Assembly (NCBI GenBank): GCA_033002965.1 | Contig: JAURVB010003096.1 | Span: 1-64,000, forward strand | Source: Piper betle | Taxonomy: Eukaryota; Streptophyta; Magnoliopsida; Piperales; Piperaceae | Reading direction: 5' to 3' | DNA length: 64,000 bases | Shown: positions 12,024 through 23,454 of the stretch, piece by piece | Position numbering within the stretch: position 1 is the first letter of the stretch | Layout: each line of letters opens with the position of its first letter | Translations under genes and position numbers: made by a program | Notes under the pieces: generated by a model | The model's input: the letters and a program-made list of their open reading frames with translations, nothing else | What the model was told of the DNA's origin: nothing | The model's database searches: none

Positions 12024-14028
12024 TCTAACACCCCAAATCCGGTTCATGCTCAGGAACTGAACTGGAATGTCACTAGTCCCGGTAAGCTCGGCTAATCTAA
12101 ACTCAACTCATGTGGATGTACTCTTGGCATCTTAAGATGGAATATATCAATCGCTATGCATGGATGAATGCACAAAATAAACCTAACATGCTACTACATG
12201 GATGATAAGTCAACCAATTCAAATACCAAATAATTACAATGAAAATTGATAAGATTCATAAAATAAGACAAACTGAATCTCCTCTAAAAGTGCAATTAAG
12301 GGCCACTTTGTCAAATCAACATGTGTGTGTGTGTGTATCATACATTGTCATTCACACAATTTTCTAATTTGCTATATAATCATTTTGAAGCTTGGGTCTC
12401 AACCCACCTGTGCATTCTATTCACATTTCTCATCAATTCTAGGTCTTGACTTACTTTTTATACTTAATCAATGTCTAAACATATTTATTAACATGTCATC
12501 CTTAGCAAACTTTCTACTCCAGTATACATCATATCACACCACATCATCATGTATTGCATTTCATTATATCATCCTCAAACTATTAAACATGCTATCATTT
12601 GACATGTGTGTATGTAAGAGATGTCACTGCTCCTCCGTCTAGGTTAGCTCCTCCTACTCATGATCTTCACCTATAATATTATAAAAACGTCAATAACAAG
12701 TGTTAATGGTCCAAAAATATAACTAATATCAAAGTGGCTGTTATAGAAAACTTACATATGAAAGAAAACGTTCATATACTTATCGTGAACTCTCGGAAGG
12801 GGACCTACTAAGGAGCCACTCGACTGTAGACTCGATACCAACCTGAGCTGACTACTCTGCTACTGCTGATGCCTCTCTCAACATTTCGTCATTTCATTTT
12901 TTGGTCCCTCGGGATTACTATATATCCTAAGCCCTCTCATTTCCTCCATAATTCTCTTGGCCTTAAGCACGAAGACCGAGTACTCTTAGGCAGTCACCAT
13001 TAGTACCCTTTGAACAGCAAGTCCAGACATGAGCTGTACTAAATAGTACCTGTAAACCTCTCTATTCTCCTGGTGTGAGGAACTCAAACGGAGAGTTATT
13101 AGGATCCCTTAGGATTGGAACAACCTGCTCACTAATCCAAAGCCTACTTTGACTAACACGTGCACCCACTCATGGTACGTGCAAGTCAGTTTTCCCATCT
13201 CTCGTCTCACTGAAAACTCAATAAAGCTATATAGATAGGCCTGGGAAGGGATTAATACAATTGGCCCGAAGTCAACTTGTGGTGGATCTTGTTTTGGAAA
13301 ACATGCTCGAGCGATCTCATCCTTGAGAGTTATTAATCTAGAAGATCGATCTATTGAATGACCAGGTTTAAGTGGGATTCAATAAAATGCCACTTAACTT
13401 ATCCTACAAATATTAACACAATACACAATAAAATAGAGCATAAAACAGGAAATGAGTCCTAACGGACTTGATCGAAGCTCCAATCATGTCCACGCACCTA
13501 GGCGGTGAGCTGCTGCTCCATACCTACACATCAAAACTAAATACTAACACCCAATATAATGCATGAATACTACACTCCTCATCAATCCATACAAGACAAC
13601 ATCTATTTACAAGTATTTAAATTCAAACTCTAATTCACTATTATCATCTATTAACACGCATTTAAATTTAAACCAACACCTATTTACAATGACACCATTT
13701 GCATCACAATAAAATCATAAAATAGTTCATTATTGAATAAAACTTGGATAAAATTCTATGCTTAATCGTCAATCACGCGGCGATGGCAACAAGGTTGTGG
13801 CAGGCTCGAGTGAGGATTGTGGGGGAGAGAGAAGGGAGAAAAAGGAGAAAGGAGTTGGGTGAGGAGGATGCTGGCAATTGGATGGTGACAGCGTCAGAGG
13901 TTTGGAATAACTAGGTGTTTGGGGGAAACAGGTGGTCAGGAAGAAGGTCAGGAGTCATCTTGTAAGGTGTTGAGGGAAGAAAACAAGTGGTCAGGGAGAA
14001 AAATGAGTGGTCATCTCATAATTAAAAC
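12024..14028 (-). repeat. 5' LTR of the pol-less gypsy element, truncated at its outer end
   Basis: It aligns with 7858-9950 in the same order and orientation, including CAATCGCTATGCATGGATGAATG near 12147 and the two-box module (13312-13327 and 13373-13388). The minus-strand end reads GGGGTGTTAGA where the partner has GGGTTTACA. The match stops abruptly after ATTAAAAC at 14028, and about 440 bases of the partner's outer part are missing. Confidence 0.75.
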
Positions 14029-15208
14029 ATGATGTGGGTGCAAATCAAATTTACAAATTTAATGTACAATTCACCTTGTACTTACAAGCTGTCTTTCTCA
14101 AGCACCCCACAAGTGCCAAGGAAGCTTGCACTCCTAAAACCCTAGGAGCCTCCAACAAGTCTTTCTTCTCGAACGCCAAATACCAAGAAACTTTATAAGC
14201 CACAAGCCTTCCTTTTAAGTACCTCTCAAGAGCCAAAGAGTTTTACAACCCGCTTCAAGCACCCTTAGAACAACCCACTTCAAACACCCTTAGAACAACC
14301 ACCACATGAAGCTACACCACCCTTCATAAGCTTACACCTTGAGTTAAGAGACTTTCCTGCCACCCTTCTTCTCTAGGCAAGAATCTCACACATACTGCCC
14401 ACACCTAATGAGTTTACAAATAACTCAAATACACTTGAGCAAGTCTCATATAAATTATTTAGACATATGAATACAAGCTAATAGGTAAAGCCAATCCTAT
14501 ACAAGCTCAAACTTCCTAAGTTAATCTATGAGTCCATGGGCTCATAATCATCCAATGTGTGTCAAAGCACTCCCCCCAAGGCCCTATTTATAGGCTACCA
14601 TAACCTTTCCTAAAATAGGAGCCTCAGGAGTTCAAATTTCCCCTTTTTACTTTTTAGAACGGTTATTCTTGGCAAATATTCCTTAATGATCGGCTATCAA
14701 ACGAATGATTGAACGCTAGCCAAATGTTCACTTAAAACTTTTCACGTCAGCTTTGGCTACCAAACCTGCAACTGAAGCCTAACCGAAGTTTCCTCAACTT
14801 TTGATTCCTTGTGCCATGTCAGCCCTCGGTTCCCAAACTCGCTTTGGCTGCCACCTTGATTGAAACTTAGCTGAAGTTCTCCTTCACTCTACACCACGTC
14901 ATTGTAGGGCTTCCTCCTTGTACTTTGGTTGTTGAACTCTGACACTTCACAACTTAATCTCCAATCCTCCATACTTCGGTTGCCAAAATCCTAATCAAAA
15001 GATATCCAAAGTCTAACACTGCATGGCTTCACACCAAGACCTAGGTCCTTAATAATTAAATCCTTAACTAAAGATGAGCTGAAAGTTGAATCCTCTTCTT
15101 CCTTGGCCTACATGCTACTGAAATCTTGGCCAAAGTGTAGCCGTAGTGTCATCCACGTGAACACTTCCTTCAAATCTTCAATCTTGATTTCTTCAAATGG
15201 TTGCTTGG
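14029..15208 (-). mobile_element. Unassigned LTR-like segment with minus-strand TATA box
   Basis: The segment sits between two gypsy LTR fragments and carries no protein match. On the minus strand GCCTATAAATAGGGCC (about 14581-14596) is a strong TATA context, with repeated AACCGAAG-like words upstream (14700-14990), as in a retroelement U3. The downstream end reads CACCCACATCA near 14030. Identity as an LTR is inference because no second copy is in the window. Confidence 0.4.
14585..14592 (-). promoter_or_regulatory. TATA box (TATAAATA), minus strand
   Basis: TATAAATAGGG on the minus strand lies in a GC-flanked context, and no host ORF lies downstream. It probably drove transcription of the LTR-like segment around it. 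Confidence 0.45.
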
Positions 15209-15424
15209 TGTAACACCCCGATTCGGCTTGTTTGCAAATCGAATCAAAATGATAAGCTTTTGGATACTAATTTATAACCTATTAAAATACAAAACCGACC
15301 CAAACGGACCTAAACCACTCAAGGCGTTAGAAGGCAAACATTTGAGGGAATCTAATGCATAGATAAAAGACTCAAAATACATGGACAGACTTCTATGTCT
15401 TGTCTCATGCAAATAGGACATGAG
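15209..15424 (-). mobile_element. Short gypsy LTR-end fragment (TGTAACACCCC)
   Basis: TGTAACACCCCGATTCGG at 15209 is the inverse of the usual LTR end and resembles the starts at 19733 and 57627. Only about 215 bases remain before the Athila-type LTR sequence takes over. Confidence 0.5.
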
Positions 15425-16399
15425 GATTTTATTATTCATGTATTTGGACGTATTTTCTAGCACTGGTTGGACTCTAATCACTAAGGGGGCATTAATACAT
15501 GTTATTGGATGTCCCAAAGTAATATTTTTGGCTTTTAAGACTTTCGATTTGGGAGAGTTGCTTGAAGAAAAGAGGGAAGAGAAGATTGCTTTCATAAGAG
15601 TATTTTCCTATACTTTTCTTTTCTTGTTGATTATTTATAAGAGATCTAAGTTATTCAATGAATATTTCTGGTTTTACGTTTTCATATAATGGAGTAGTTT
15701 TTGTGTCTAGGATTTTGATGGAACTCTATTGCATGATATGTATTAATTTTTATTTTCCCTTAGTTTAATTATTGGAGTTGAATTATTTATTTTGTTTGGA
15801 TTAATACAATTAATAGTTTGGCCAACTATTGATTTTCATTGTGGTTTAATTCTATTTTGGAAGAGAAAGATTACATTAGACATAGCAAAATAACATATGA
15901 TTTAGTTTTCAATTTATGAATAGGATAAGAATATACATATTTACAATATGTAATTTATTGGGGTTGTGGGCAATGTCTTATTTGAATCTTGATTCACATA
16001 GGAATATGACGAATTAGATTGATTTAACAATTTTATGAAATGTTTGAAAATAATCATAAATAATTAGCCAGTTGACAATTCAAACCAATTAATTAAATTA
16101 GGTAGAAGGTAATTATTATTCATTGAGGCAATAGACGGAAATTAAAATTCCAGGCCTTTTTTTGCATAGAATTTTCATTCTTATCAACATGGTTAGTTTG
16201 TTTTGTTTTGTTATTTTAATTAATTTTCTGAAATAACTTTTGAAAATTAAAATAAAAAGACTTTTTTTAGTTTGTTAAGTAGGAGATTTAAATTGATAGA
16301 TTATGTTAGTTTTCCTTATAATGTCCTTGTGTGCACGATCCTTATTTCATCATTATATTACCAGCATGAACCGTATACTTGCGTGTCTATTTTTTGTGA
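15425..16399 (+). repeat. 5' LTR (R/U5 half) of the Athila-type element
   Basis: It aligns with 31724-32692 from GATTTTATTATTCA to the shared GTGA end. Thirteen of the first 100 aligned bases differ by hand count. The left boundary is abrupt and the whole U3 is absent, replaced by another LTR fragment. Confidence 0.8.
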
Positions 16400-16407
16400 C
16401 TAGTTCT

Positions 16408-16425
16408 TGGCTTCGTCGCGAGGGA
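16408..16425 (+). other. Degenerate tRNA-Asp-type primer binding site
   Basis: TGGCTTCGTCGCGAGGGA lies eight bases after the LTR end. Athila/Tat elements commonly use TGGCGCCGTTGCCGGGGA here. The site retains the TGGC, CGT and GGGA parts. Several differences are CG to TG-type changes. Confidence 0.6.
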
Positions 16426-16608
16426 CTTAATTAGGAACCTGCTTAGTCAATTGTTTTAATTATTCTGTCTTTTCCTCTTCAGTTTGGAATTCTAGTGCAT
16501 ACGCAAATCGTGTAGTGGAGAGCTTCACCCTTTTGATCCGGAAATTGAACAGACCTTCAACTGGAGACATCGAGAACAGAGAAGGAATTTAGTGACACAC
16601 CGTTTGCA

Positions 16609-17531
16609 ATGGCAGATGCTCCAAATCAGGATAATCCTCCTCCTTCTCTTTATAATATTATTTTACGTTCTGTTTTGAATGATGATGATAGGGCATTAAA
16701 TGATTTTGTTGTACCTTTGTTGGATGGATTACATGCTAGTATTCTTAGGCCTCCTATTACTGCTAATATTTTTGAATTAAAGTCTGTCATGTTTCCAATG
16801 TTACAAACTGGAGGAACTTTTAATTGTTTGCCCAATGAATATCCTAACGTGCACATGACAAATTTTCCTGCTATTTGTGATTCATATAAGCAGAATGGTG
16901 TCTCTTCTCCTACTTTGAGATGTGATTGGTGTGGTGAGAGTCATGCAACTGAGATGTGTTTTTCCAACCCTGAATCTATGAATTTTGTGGGGATTATTAA
17001 AGAAATCAAAAGAATCCCTACTCAAATACTTATAACCCAGGGTTGAGAAATCATCACAACCTTTCATGGGGTAACCAACGTTCTTCCAATCCTAGGCCAT
17101 TAAATTCTCCTTCAAGAAAGAAACCCACTATGGAGGAGATGATGCTTCAACTCATGACTAGTCAAGCAGCTACTTTAAAAAACTTGGAGAATCAAATGAG
17201 TGAAATTGCTTCTGCTCTTGTTAGTAGTCCTCAGCGGTCTTTGCCTAGTGATACTGAGTCCAATCCCAAGGGGGTGGGTCCAGAGCATTGTAATGCTATT
17301 TCTTTTTGTAGGGGAAAACAAGCAAAGGTGAAGGAGAAATTAGAAGTTGAGGGGTCCAATCAAGTAACTTGTGATGAGCCTAATCTGATTGTCCCCTTAG
17401 GTATTGAGTGTCATCCTCAACCAAAAATTCCATTTCCCCAAAGGTTGAAAAATCATATTGATCCATATTTTCAAATATTTCTAAAGCTACTTAAAAGTTA
17501 TATAATAATATTCCTTTTTCAAAAGCCTTAG
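16609..17531 (+). pseudogene. Athila-type gag with internal deletion of the core domain
   Basis: It opens MADAPNQDNPPPSLYNI. Residues up to about 95 keep the N-terminal Athila block, ending FPAICDSYKQNGV. The next residues jump to a zinc knuckle CDWCGESHATEMC (CX2CX3HX4C). The retrotransposon gag core of about 250-300 residues that normally lies between them is missing without a stop. A frameshift near 17008 moves the conserved NPYSNTYNPG..NLSWGNQ motif to another frame. The second part (17043-17531) contains a helical, Met- and Gln-rich region before the protease. The shortened gag could not assemble normally. Confidence 0.75.
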
Positions 17532-17983
17532 AACAAATGCCCAAATATGCTAAATTCGTGAAGGAGTTGTTGAAGGAGAAGAGCTTAGAGGATAATGAAA
17601 ATGTAACATTGAATGAGTGTAGTACAATGATTCAGAACAAGTTGCCTCTTAAACTTGAAGTATCTTAGTGTCTTTAAGATTCCCTGTGAGATAGGTACTC
17701 AGTTTTTGGGTTTTGTTTTGGCTGATTCTAGTCTAGTATCAATCTATTGGCTGATAGATCCTATGTGCATCCCAGGGGTGCATTAGAGGACCTCCTTATC
17801 AAAGTTGAACATTTCATTGTCCTTGCTGATTTTCTGATTCTTGACATGGAGGATATAAATTTACCTTTGATCTTGGGTAGATCATTTTGCGCTACATGGA
17901 GAGTTATTATTGATGTTGAGGCAGGTGAGTTAATCATGCAGTTTCAAAACAATGTGTTATTTTTAATGTATTTGTGTCAATGA
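17532..17983 (+). pseudogene. Aspartic protease region of Athila-type pol
   Basis: The region reads LEQMPKYAKFVKELL, then a broken copy of the protease, then LADRSYVHPRGALEDLLIKV and LPLILGRSFCATWRVIID. In this family the protease ends with LGRPFL-type and IDV-type motifs, which are recognisable here. The catalytic DSGAS-like segment near 17720 is scrambled by a frameshift and stops. It would have cut the polyprotein. Confidence 0.65.
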
Positions 17984-18087
17984 CATGCCCATGTGAGGCA
18001 AATGAGTGTTTTTCCATAGATCTGGTGGATGAATTACATGTCAATCATTCTTACATTTCATTGATGTGAGATTCTCTTGAGCGAACA

Positions 18088-19142
18088 TTGGTTTTTAATG
18101 AGGACGTAGAGGATTTAGAAACTTATGAATATATTAATCAGTTGAATTCTGTCCCTCCTTACAATCCTAGGCAACCTTTTGAGTCTTTGGACATGTCTTC
18201 TTCCTTGTCCACTAGGCTTTACCCTTCAATTGAGGTTCCTCCCACCGTAGAAATGAAACAATTGCCTGATCATTTGCAGCATGCCTTCCTAGGTGATTTT
18301 TTTTCTTCCAATTATAATTTTATATCTTTTGTCTTGTTTTCAAGAGGAAAAATTGCTCAGAGTTGGACTATAGCTGACATTAATGGAATTAATCCTTCCT
18401 ATTGCATGCATAAAATCTTGTTGGAAGATGGTCATAAACCTTCAGTGGAACATCAATGCCATCTAAACCTAATCATGAAAGACGTGGTGAAGAAAGAAAT
18501 TATTAAGTGGTTAGATGGAGGAATTATCTATCCTATCTTTGATAGTAAATAGGTAAGTCCAGTGCAATGTGTCCCTAAGAAGGGTAGCATGACAGTGGTG
18601 GCACTTGAGAAAAATGAACTAATTCCCACTAGGATTATGGCTGGGTGGTGAGTGTAACTGGATTATGGAAAATTAAATAAGACCACTAGAAAAGATTGCT
18701 TTCATTTACCATTTGTGGATAAGATGTTAGATATATTAGTGGGAAAGGAATGCTATTATTGTTTAGATGGTTATTCAAATTACAATCAGATTGTGATTGA
18801 TCCTAAGTATCAAGAGAAGACTTACATTCACCTATCCTTACGGAGCTTTTGCCTTTCAGCAGATGCCATTTGTATTGTGCAATACTCCTGCTACCTTTCA
18901 GCATTGGATGATGGTTGTTTTCTCTGATATGATTGAGCATGGCATAAAGGTATTTATGGATGACTTTTCTGCATTTGGATGCTCTTTTGATGAATGTCTT
19001 CGTACATTATCTTGGGTTTTGTCTAAATGTGAGGAACAAATTTGGTGCTAAATTGGGAAAAGTGTCATTTCATGGTTCAGGAATGACTTTTCTTAGGTCA
19101 TCAAGTTTCAAGGGTCACCATTGGCCTTTGTTTATCATTTAG
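18088..19142 (+). pseudogene. Reverse transcriptase of Athila-type element
   Basis: The frames together give MKQLPDHLQHAFLG, WLDGGIIYPI, VSPVQCVPKKG, DYGKLNKTTRKDCFHLPF, YCLDGYSNYNQI and FAFQQMPFVLCNTPATFQ. The active-site block FMDDFSAFG lies near 18950-18980. These are the ordered RT motifs of plant gypsy elements. In-frame stops occur at 18550 and about 18650, and a frameshift occurs near 18830. After about 19110 the sequence no longer matches the RT/RNase H connection, and roughly 200 unrelated bases follow. Confidence 0.8.
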
Positions 19143-19334
19143 TTCAGTTTTAATTTATGTTTATTCTGTCCATTTTGCATTTTTTTTATTTTCTATTTTT
19201 TTAAAATAAGGAGTTTTTATGTCTTGTTACTGAGGACCACATTTCAAAAAATACGCCGTTTGGGGGCTTTACCGGGACTCACTAGTAAAAGACCTAGATC
19301 TGAAAGTAGTCTTAGAAGTTAGTTTTTTTAGTGT

Positions 19335-19732
19335 ATGCTGGTTTCTACCGTAGGTTCATCAAATATTTTTTCAAGATCACTAAGCCTCTCTATAATTTGC
19401 TTGAGAAAGATGTTGCTTTTCACTTTGTTGATGCTTGTTTGAGTGCTTTTGAGATGTTGGAGAAGAGTTTGGTGAGTGCACTTGTCATAGTTGCACCTGA
19501 TTGGAATCTTTCTTTTGAGCTTATGTGTGATGCTAGTGATTTTGCCATTGGTGTTGCTTTAGGCCAATGGTGGAATAAGATTTTCCATACGATTTATTAT
19601 GATAACAAAACTTTGAATGATGGTCACACTAATTACACCACTACTGCTAAGGGGTTATTAGTTGTGGTGTATGCCTTTGATAAATTTAGGTCGTATTTGA
19701 TAGGCACTAAGGTGGTAGTGTATATTTATCAT
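19335..19732 (+). pseudogene. RNase H region of Athila-type element, interrupted
   Basis: FYRRFIKYFFKITKPLYNLL, then FELMCDASDFAIGVALGQ and a TLNDGHTNYTTTAKGLL block identify the RNase H part of gypsy pol. It ends at VYIYH where the family continues with a DHAALK-type motif. At this point (19733) a foreign TGTAACACCCC sequence begins. The function was removal of RNA from the RNA:DNA hybrid. Confidence 0.75.
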
Positions 19733-20800
19733 TGTAACACCCCCGATTTCAGTTCACTTAAGAACCGAATTAGAAATATTACGATCTAGTCAAGTCATAT
19801 TTAAAGTTGTTTGTCGGTAAGACTCAATTGATAAAATAGATCGAAACAACCCGCTTGGTGTTATGAGAATAAAAGACATTATTAAATATGCAACAAAACA
19901 CGTCAAATATAAATAAAAGTGAGAAAGAAAATAATTTCGATGAGCTCAAGTGTGTGTATCATTTGTTTGTCCTCCCGCCAAAGTTGACTAAGGATTACAA
20001 GACCTACATATATAATATGAGAAATGTCACTAACAAGTGTTACTAATCCAAAAATTAACTAGTACAAACTGGCAAATGAGTATTCCATTACCCAAGAAAA
20101 CTTAAGAAACTTCAGAATTTCCTCACACTAGGCTGTAAGCAAACATAGTTAAACATGTATCAGCGGACATGCACGGCTAATATTCATATTCATGCATACA
20201 ACGCTTACGGCCTCACATCCTCCATATTACACCCACCACGGTACTTGAGTGATAAAATGGACAATTAAGTTAGTGCCACAAATTTTGAAAATGTGTCGTG
20301 TTACGCAATACCCTCATACACTACACTACCTCAGGATTCGAAGGAGTACTAGTGCGGTCCATACATATCTCCATACCGCTCACTCTCTTATTCGTGAAAT
20401 TTGTAAAAATGCACGTACTTATATAATAGGTTTAGGGAAGAGACTTGTATAATATATTTTTGGAACTTCAGTTCGAAAACCAACAAGAGATCTCATCCTT
20501 GTAAGTTTATTAAACATGTATAAAAAATACAGCTATATGGCTTGACTTCGGATGGATCCGATAAAACACCGCCGATGCCATCCTATGTCTAAAAAATAAT
20601 TAAGCTTGACACATAGAGAGCCAAGCAAAGATCAAGCAAAGGGAGAGTCCTACGGACCTATGGTCCAAGCTCCAAGCGTGTCTGCACATCTATGGTGAGC
20701 TCGGATCGAGATTGTCCAAAGTTGAAATTGACTCGAGTTCTAAAATTGACTCTATTGGCAAGAATAGAGGCTAGAAGGCTAAATAGGCCTCGAAACCATT
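19733..20800 (-). mobile_element. Truncated gypsy LTR inserted in Athila RNase H
   Basis: TGTAACACCCCCGATTTCAG at 19733 opens a copy that aligns with the LTR at 57627. Shared words include ACAAGACCTACATATATAATA near 19998 and AACTAGTACAAACTGG near 20057. It carries the two-box module at 20487-20501 and 20554-20567. The right boundary lies near 20750-20810, where Athila coding sequence resumes (NLVADYLSMLE). No target duplication is visible and some Athila sequence was lost. Confidence 0.65.
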
Positions 20801-22170
20801 TTTTCTACGTTAACTTGGTAGCTGATTATTTGTCTATGTTAGAAAATGTCAAAGGAAAGAAGTTTGAGAGGGAGATTGATAATTATTTCCCTAATGAACA
20901 TATTTTAGTAGTGTTTCATGCTTTAACACCTAAGTATGCTGATTTTGTGAATTATCTTGTGGGTCGTGTGTTACCTTTGAACTTGAGTTCTCAACATAAA
21001 AAGAAGTTTTGTATGATGTGAGATTCTATGTACCATTTTTGTTTAAGAGGTGTGCTGATCAAATCCTTTCGAGATGTGTTCCAAAAAGTGAGGTGCAAGA
21101 TATATTGTTTCACCGTCATTCTTTTGAGTATGGTGGGCATTTTTGTGGAAATAGAATTGCTAGGAAAGTACTTCATTATAGATTTTATTGGTCTACTTTA
21201 TTTTAGGATGCTAATATCTGTGCTATGTAGTGTGATAGATGTCAGAGGTTAGGAAATATCTCTAGGAGACATGAAATGCCTTTGAATAATAATCCTAGAG
21301 GTTGAATTGTTTGATATATGAGGTTATGATTTTATGGGTCCTTTTGTTTGTTCTTTCAATAACCTCTTCATTTTGCTTGTCATGCATTATGTGTCTAAAT
21401 GGGTTGAAGCTGTTGTTGTTCCTACTAATAATGCTAAAGCTGTGCTTATGTTTTTGAAAAAGAGTATATTTACTAGATTTGGAACTCCCTGAGCTATTAT
21501 TAGTGATGAGGGGTCTCATTTCTATAATGGCCAATTTAAAGTACATTTAGCCAAATTTAGTGTGAAGCATAAGGTTACTGAATATCATCTTCAAACAAGT
21601 GGCCAAGTAGATGCATCTAATAGAGAAACTAAAAGGATTTTTAAGAAAATTGTGTGGCCTAGTAGAAAGGATTGGTCAGAGAAGTGAGATAATGATTTTG
21701 GGCATATATGACTGCATACAAACACATTGGAATGTCCCCATATAGGTTGGTTTTTGGGACAGCGTGCCACTTGCCGGTGGAATTGGAGGATAGGGCACAC
21801 TGAACTATTAAGAATTTGAATTTTGATTTGAAGACAAGTGGTGAATCATGACTTTTGCAATTGAATGAGTTAAATGAATTTATGAATGTAGCTCATGAAA
21901 ATTCCAAGTTGTACAAGGAGAAAACCGAACTGTTGCATGATAAGAGAATATTACCTAGGTATTTTGAATCAGGTGAGCATGTGCTTTTATATAATTATAG
22001 GTTGAAGTTGTTTCTGCGCAAGTTGATATCTAGGTGGTCATGACCTTTCAAAGTTGTTGAAGTATTTCCACATGGTATTGTTGAAGTAATGGATAAGTAA
22101 GATGACCATCAGTTTAAAGTGAATAGACAGAGATTGAAACACTATTTAGATGCTGAGGTCATTATTCTAT
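20801..22170 (+). pseudogene. Integrase region of Athila-type element
   Basis: The reading resumes with NLVADYLSMLE, then a zinc-binding part (HSFEYGGHFCGNR..CDRCQRLGNISRRHEMP, about 21115-21280). The core follows as YDFMGPF (about 21330) and AIISDEGSHF (about 21495), the first two acidic catalytic sites. HLQTSGQVDASNRE carries the third block. The C-terminal part reads [21 protein letters not shown] and [10 protein letters not shown]. Stops and frameshifts occur throughout. The enzyme inserted element DNA into the chromosome. Confidence 0.8.
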
Positions 22171-23454
22171 GTGTTGTTAGATCCATAGAATGTGGAGAGT
22201 CCGGCTGATGACTTTAAACTAAGCCCTGGTTGCGAGGCAATCCAATTTTTAGGTTTAGATTTTTTCATATTTTTATTAAATTTCTATTTTGCATTCATAG
22301 ATATTAGTATTTAGTGATTTTCTATTGTTTTGGTCATCAGGCTTAGATAATTAATTAGTTAGCGTAGGTTTTTATTGTATTTATTAAATAACTAATAATA
22401 ATAAACTCATAAAGAAAATGTCAAAAAAATAGCTATAGTCTTTTTTCTAATTTAGTTTCTGTAATTAAACAAAAAACTATGTTGGGCGCAAAGGCGCCAA
22501 CTGCCCCCGGCGTTTAAATAACCCCGAGAGGGTCTTTTTGGAGAAAGAAAATTGAGAACTTAGTGCTTTGCAGAGAGAAGATCAAGGGAACGTTTTCTCA
22601 CCTTGTCTCCATCAAATCTCCGCCTTTTTTTGTTGTTGTTTGAACTTGTAATCAGTTCCTTATCATCTTATTCCTCCATTGTTCCTAATTTTCTTTATAC
22701 TTTCTCATGATTTTGGTAATTTTTGGCGTTTTTAACTTAATTTTGTGCTGGTTAATTGATGAAACTGGTTGATGGCTATGCTTTGATTGGTTATTGTTAG
22801 TATGTTGAAGGTGTGAACTGATGAATGGCATGGTTTAAGGCATGATTTTTGTTTGACTTTTGAGGTGATTTGTTAATCTAGGTTTTAGGGGTTTATTTGT
22901 TGGTTAATGTTGTGTTAATTAGATGTGTGTTTACAGTTAATAGGTTAGATGCGTTGTTGGTTTTGTTTAGTAGCTGCTTAGTAGCTTAATCTGTATGTTT
23001 TCTTCTTTTTAATTTGCTACTTTTTAAAATTCATAAAATTAAAAAAATCCGAAAATGAAAGAAATAATAAGCAAAAATTTTGTGATGGTTTAGTTCTAAT
23101 TAGTTTAGTTAGTTTTGTTGTTTACTTTGTAGGGAGTAGATTTATGTGTTGAATGTTTAGGCTGTTTGTGTGTTGGTTAATATAAAACATAAAAAAATAG
23201 AAAAAACTGAAAAGAAAATTAAAAAGAAATGTGTATTTTTATTTTAATTAGTGTAAGTCATAGATGTGTTTCACCTCAATTTTCTTCTTGATCATGTCTT
23301 TACTTTTATGAATGCCTTTGCATTTATCACTTTGGATGAGTATGGTATGAAGTTTCGGAGAATTTCTTGCTTATTATTTTGGGATGAGTGATTATGTTTT
23401 ATTTTTTTAATTGTCTGTTCCCTTGTTGTCTTGTTTGTTAATTTTTGCAAGGGA
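22171..23454 (+). other. Athila-type spacer between integrase and the env-position ORF
   Basis: TGACTTTAAACTAAGCCCTGGTTGCGAGGCAATCC (22208-22242) matches a phrase usually found after pol in Athila elements. The GC-rich GGGCGCAAAGGCGCCAACTG occurs near 22480 and TTTAAATAACCCCGAGAGGG near 22515. A long T-rich stretch follows. There is no coding potential. The TTTAAATAA site could be a promoter for the next ORF, which is inference. Confidence 0.55.

Larger units (their letters stand above)
7858..14028 (-). mobile_element. Ty3/gypsy (chromovirus-like) deletion derivative: LTRs, gag remnant and PPT, but no pol
   Basis: It is an LTR retrotransposon read on the minus strand: 5' LTR 12024-14028, PBS at about 12008-12018, gag 10410-11831, PPT at about 10395-10409, 3' LTR 7858-10394. 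The internal region is only about 1.6 kb. It runs from gag, through a zinc knuckle, to the short conserved tail that normally sits between the end of pol and the PPT. Protease, RT, RNase H and integrase are absent. The outer end of the 5' LTR is cut off at 14028, so no target duplication can be checked. Proteins for movement would have to come from an intact relative. Confidence 0.75.

Noticed and set aside
14029..15208. Integrated pararetrovirus segment
   Set aside because: The TATAAATAGGG promoter prompted the idea, but no movement, coat or RT protein motif is present.
15272..15595. 107-codon minus-strand frame
   Set aside because: It crosses the junction between an LTR fragment and the Athila LTR, so it cannot be a real gene.
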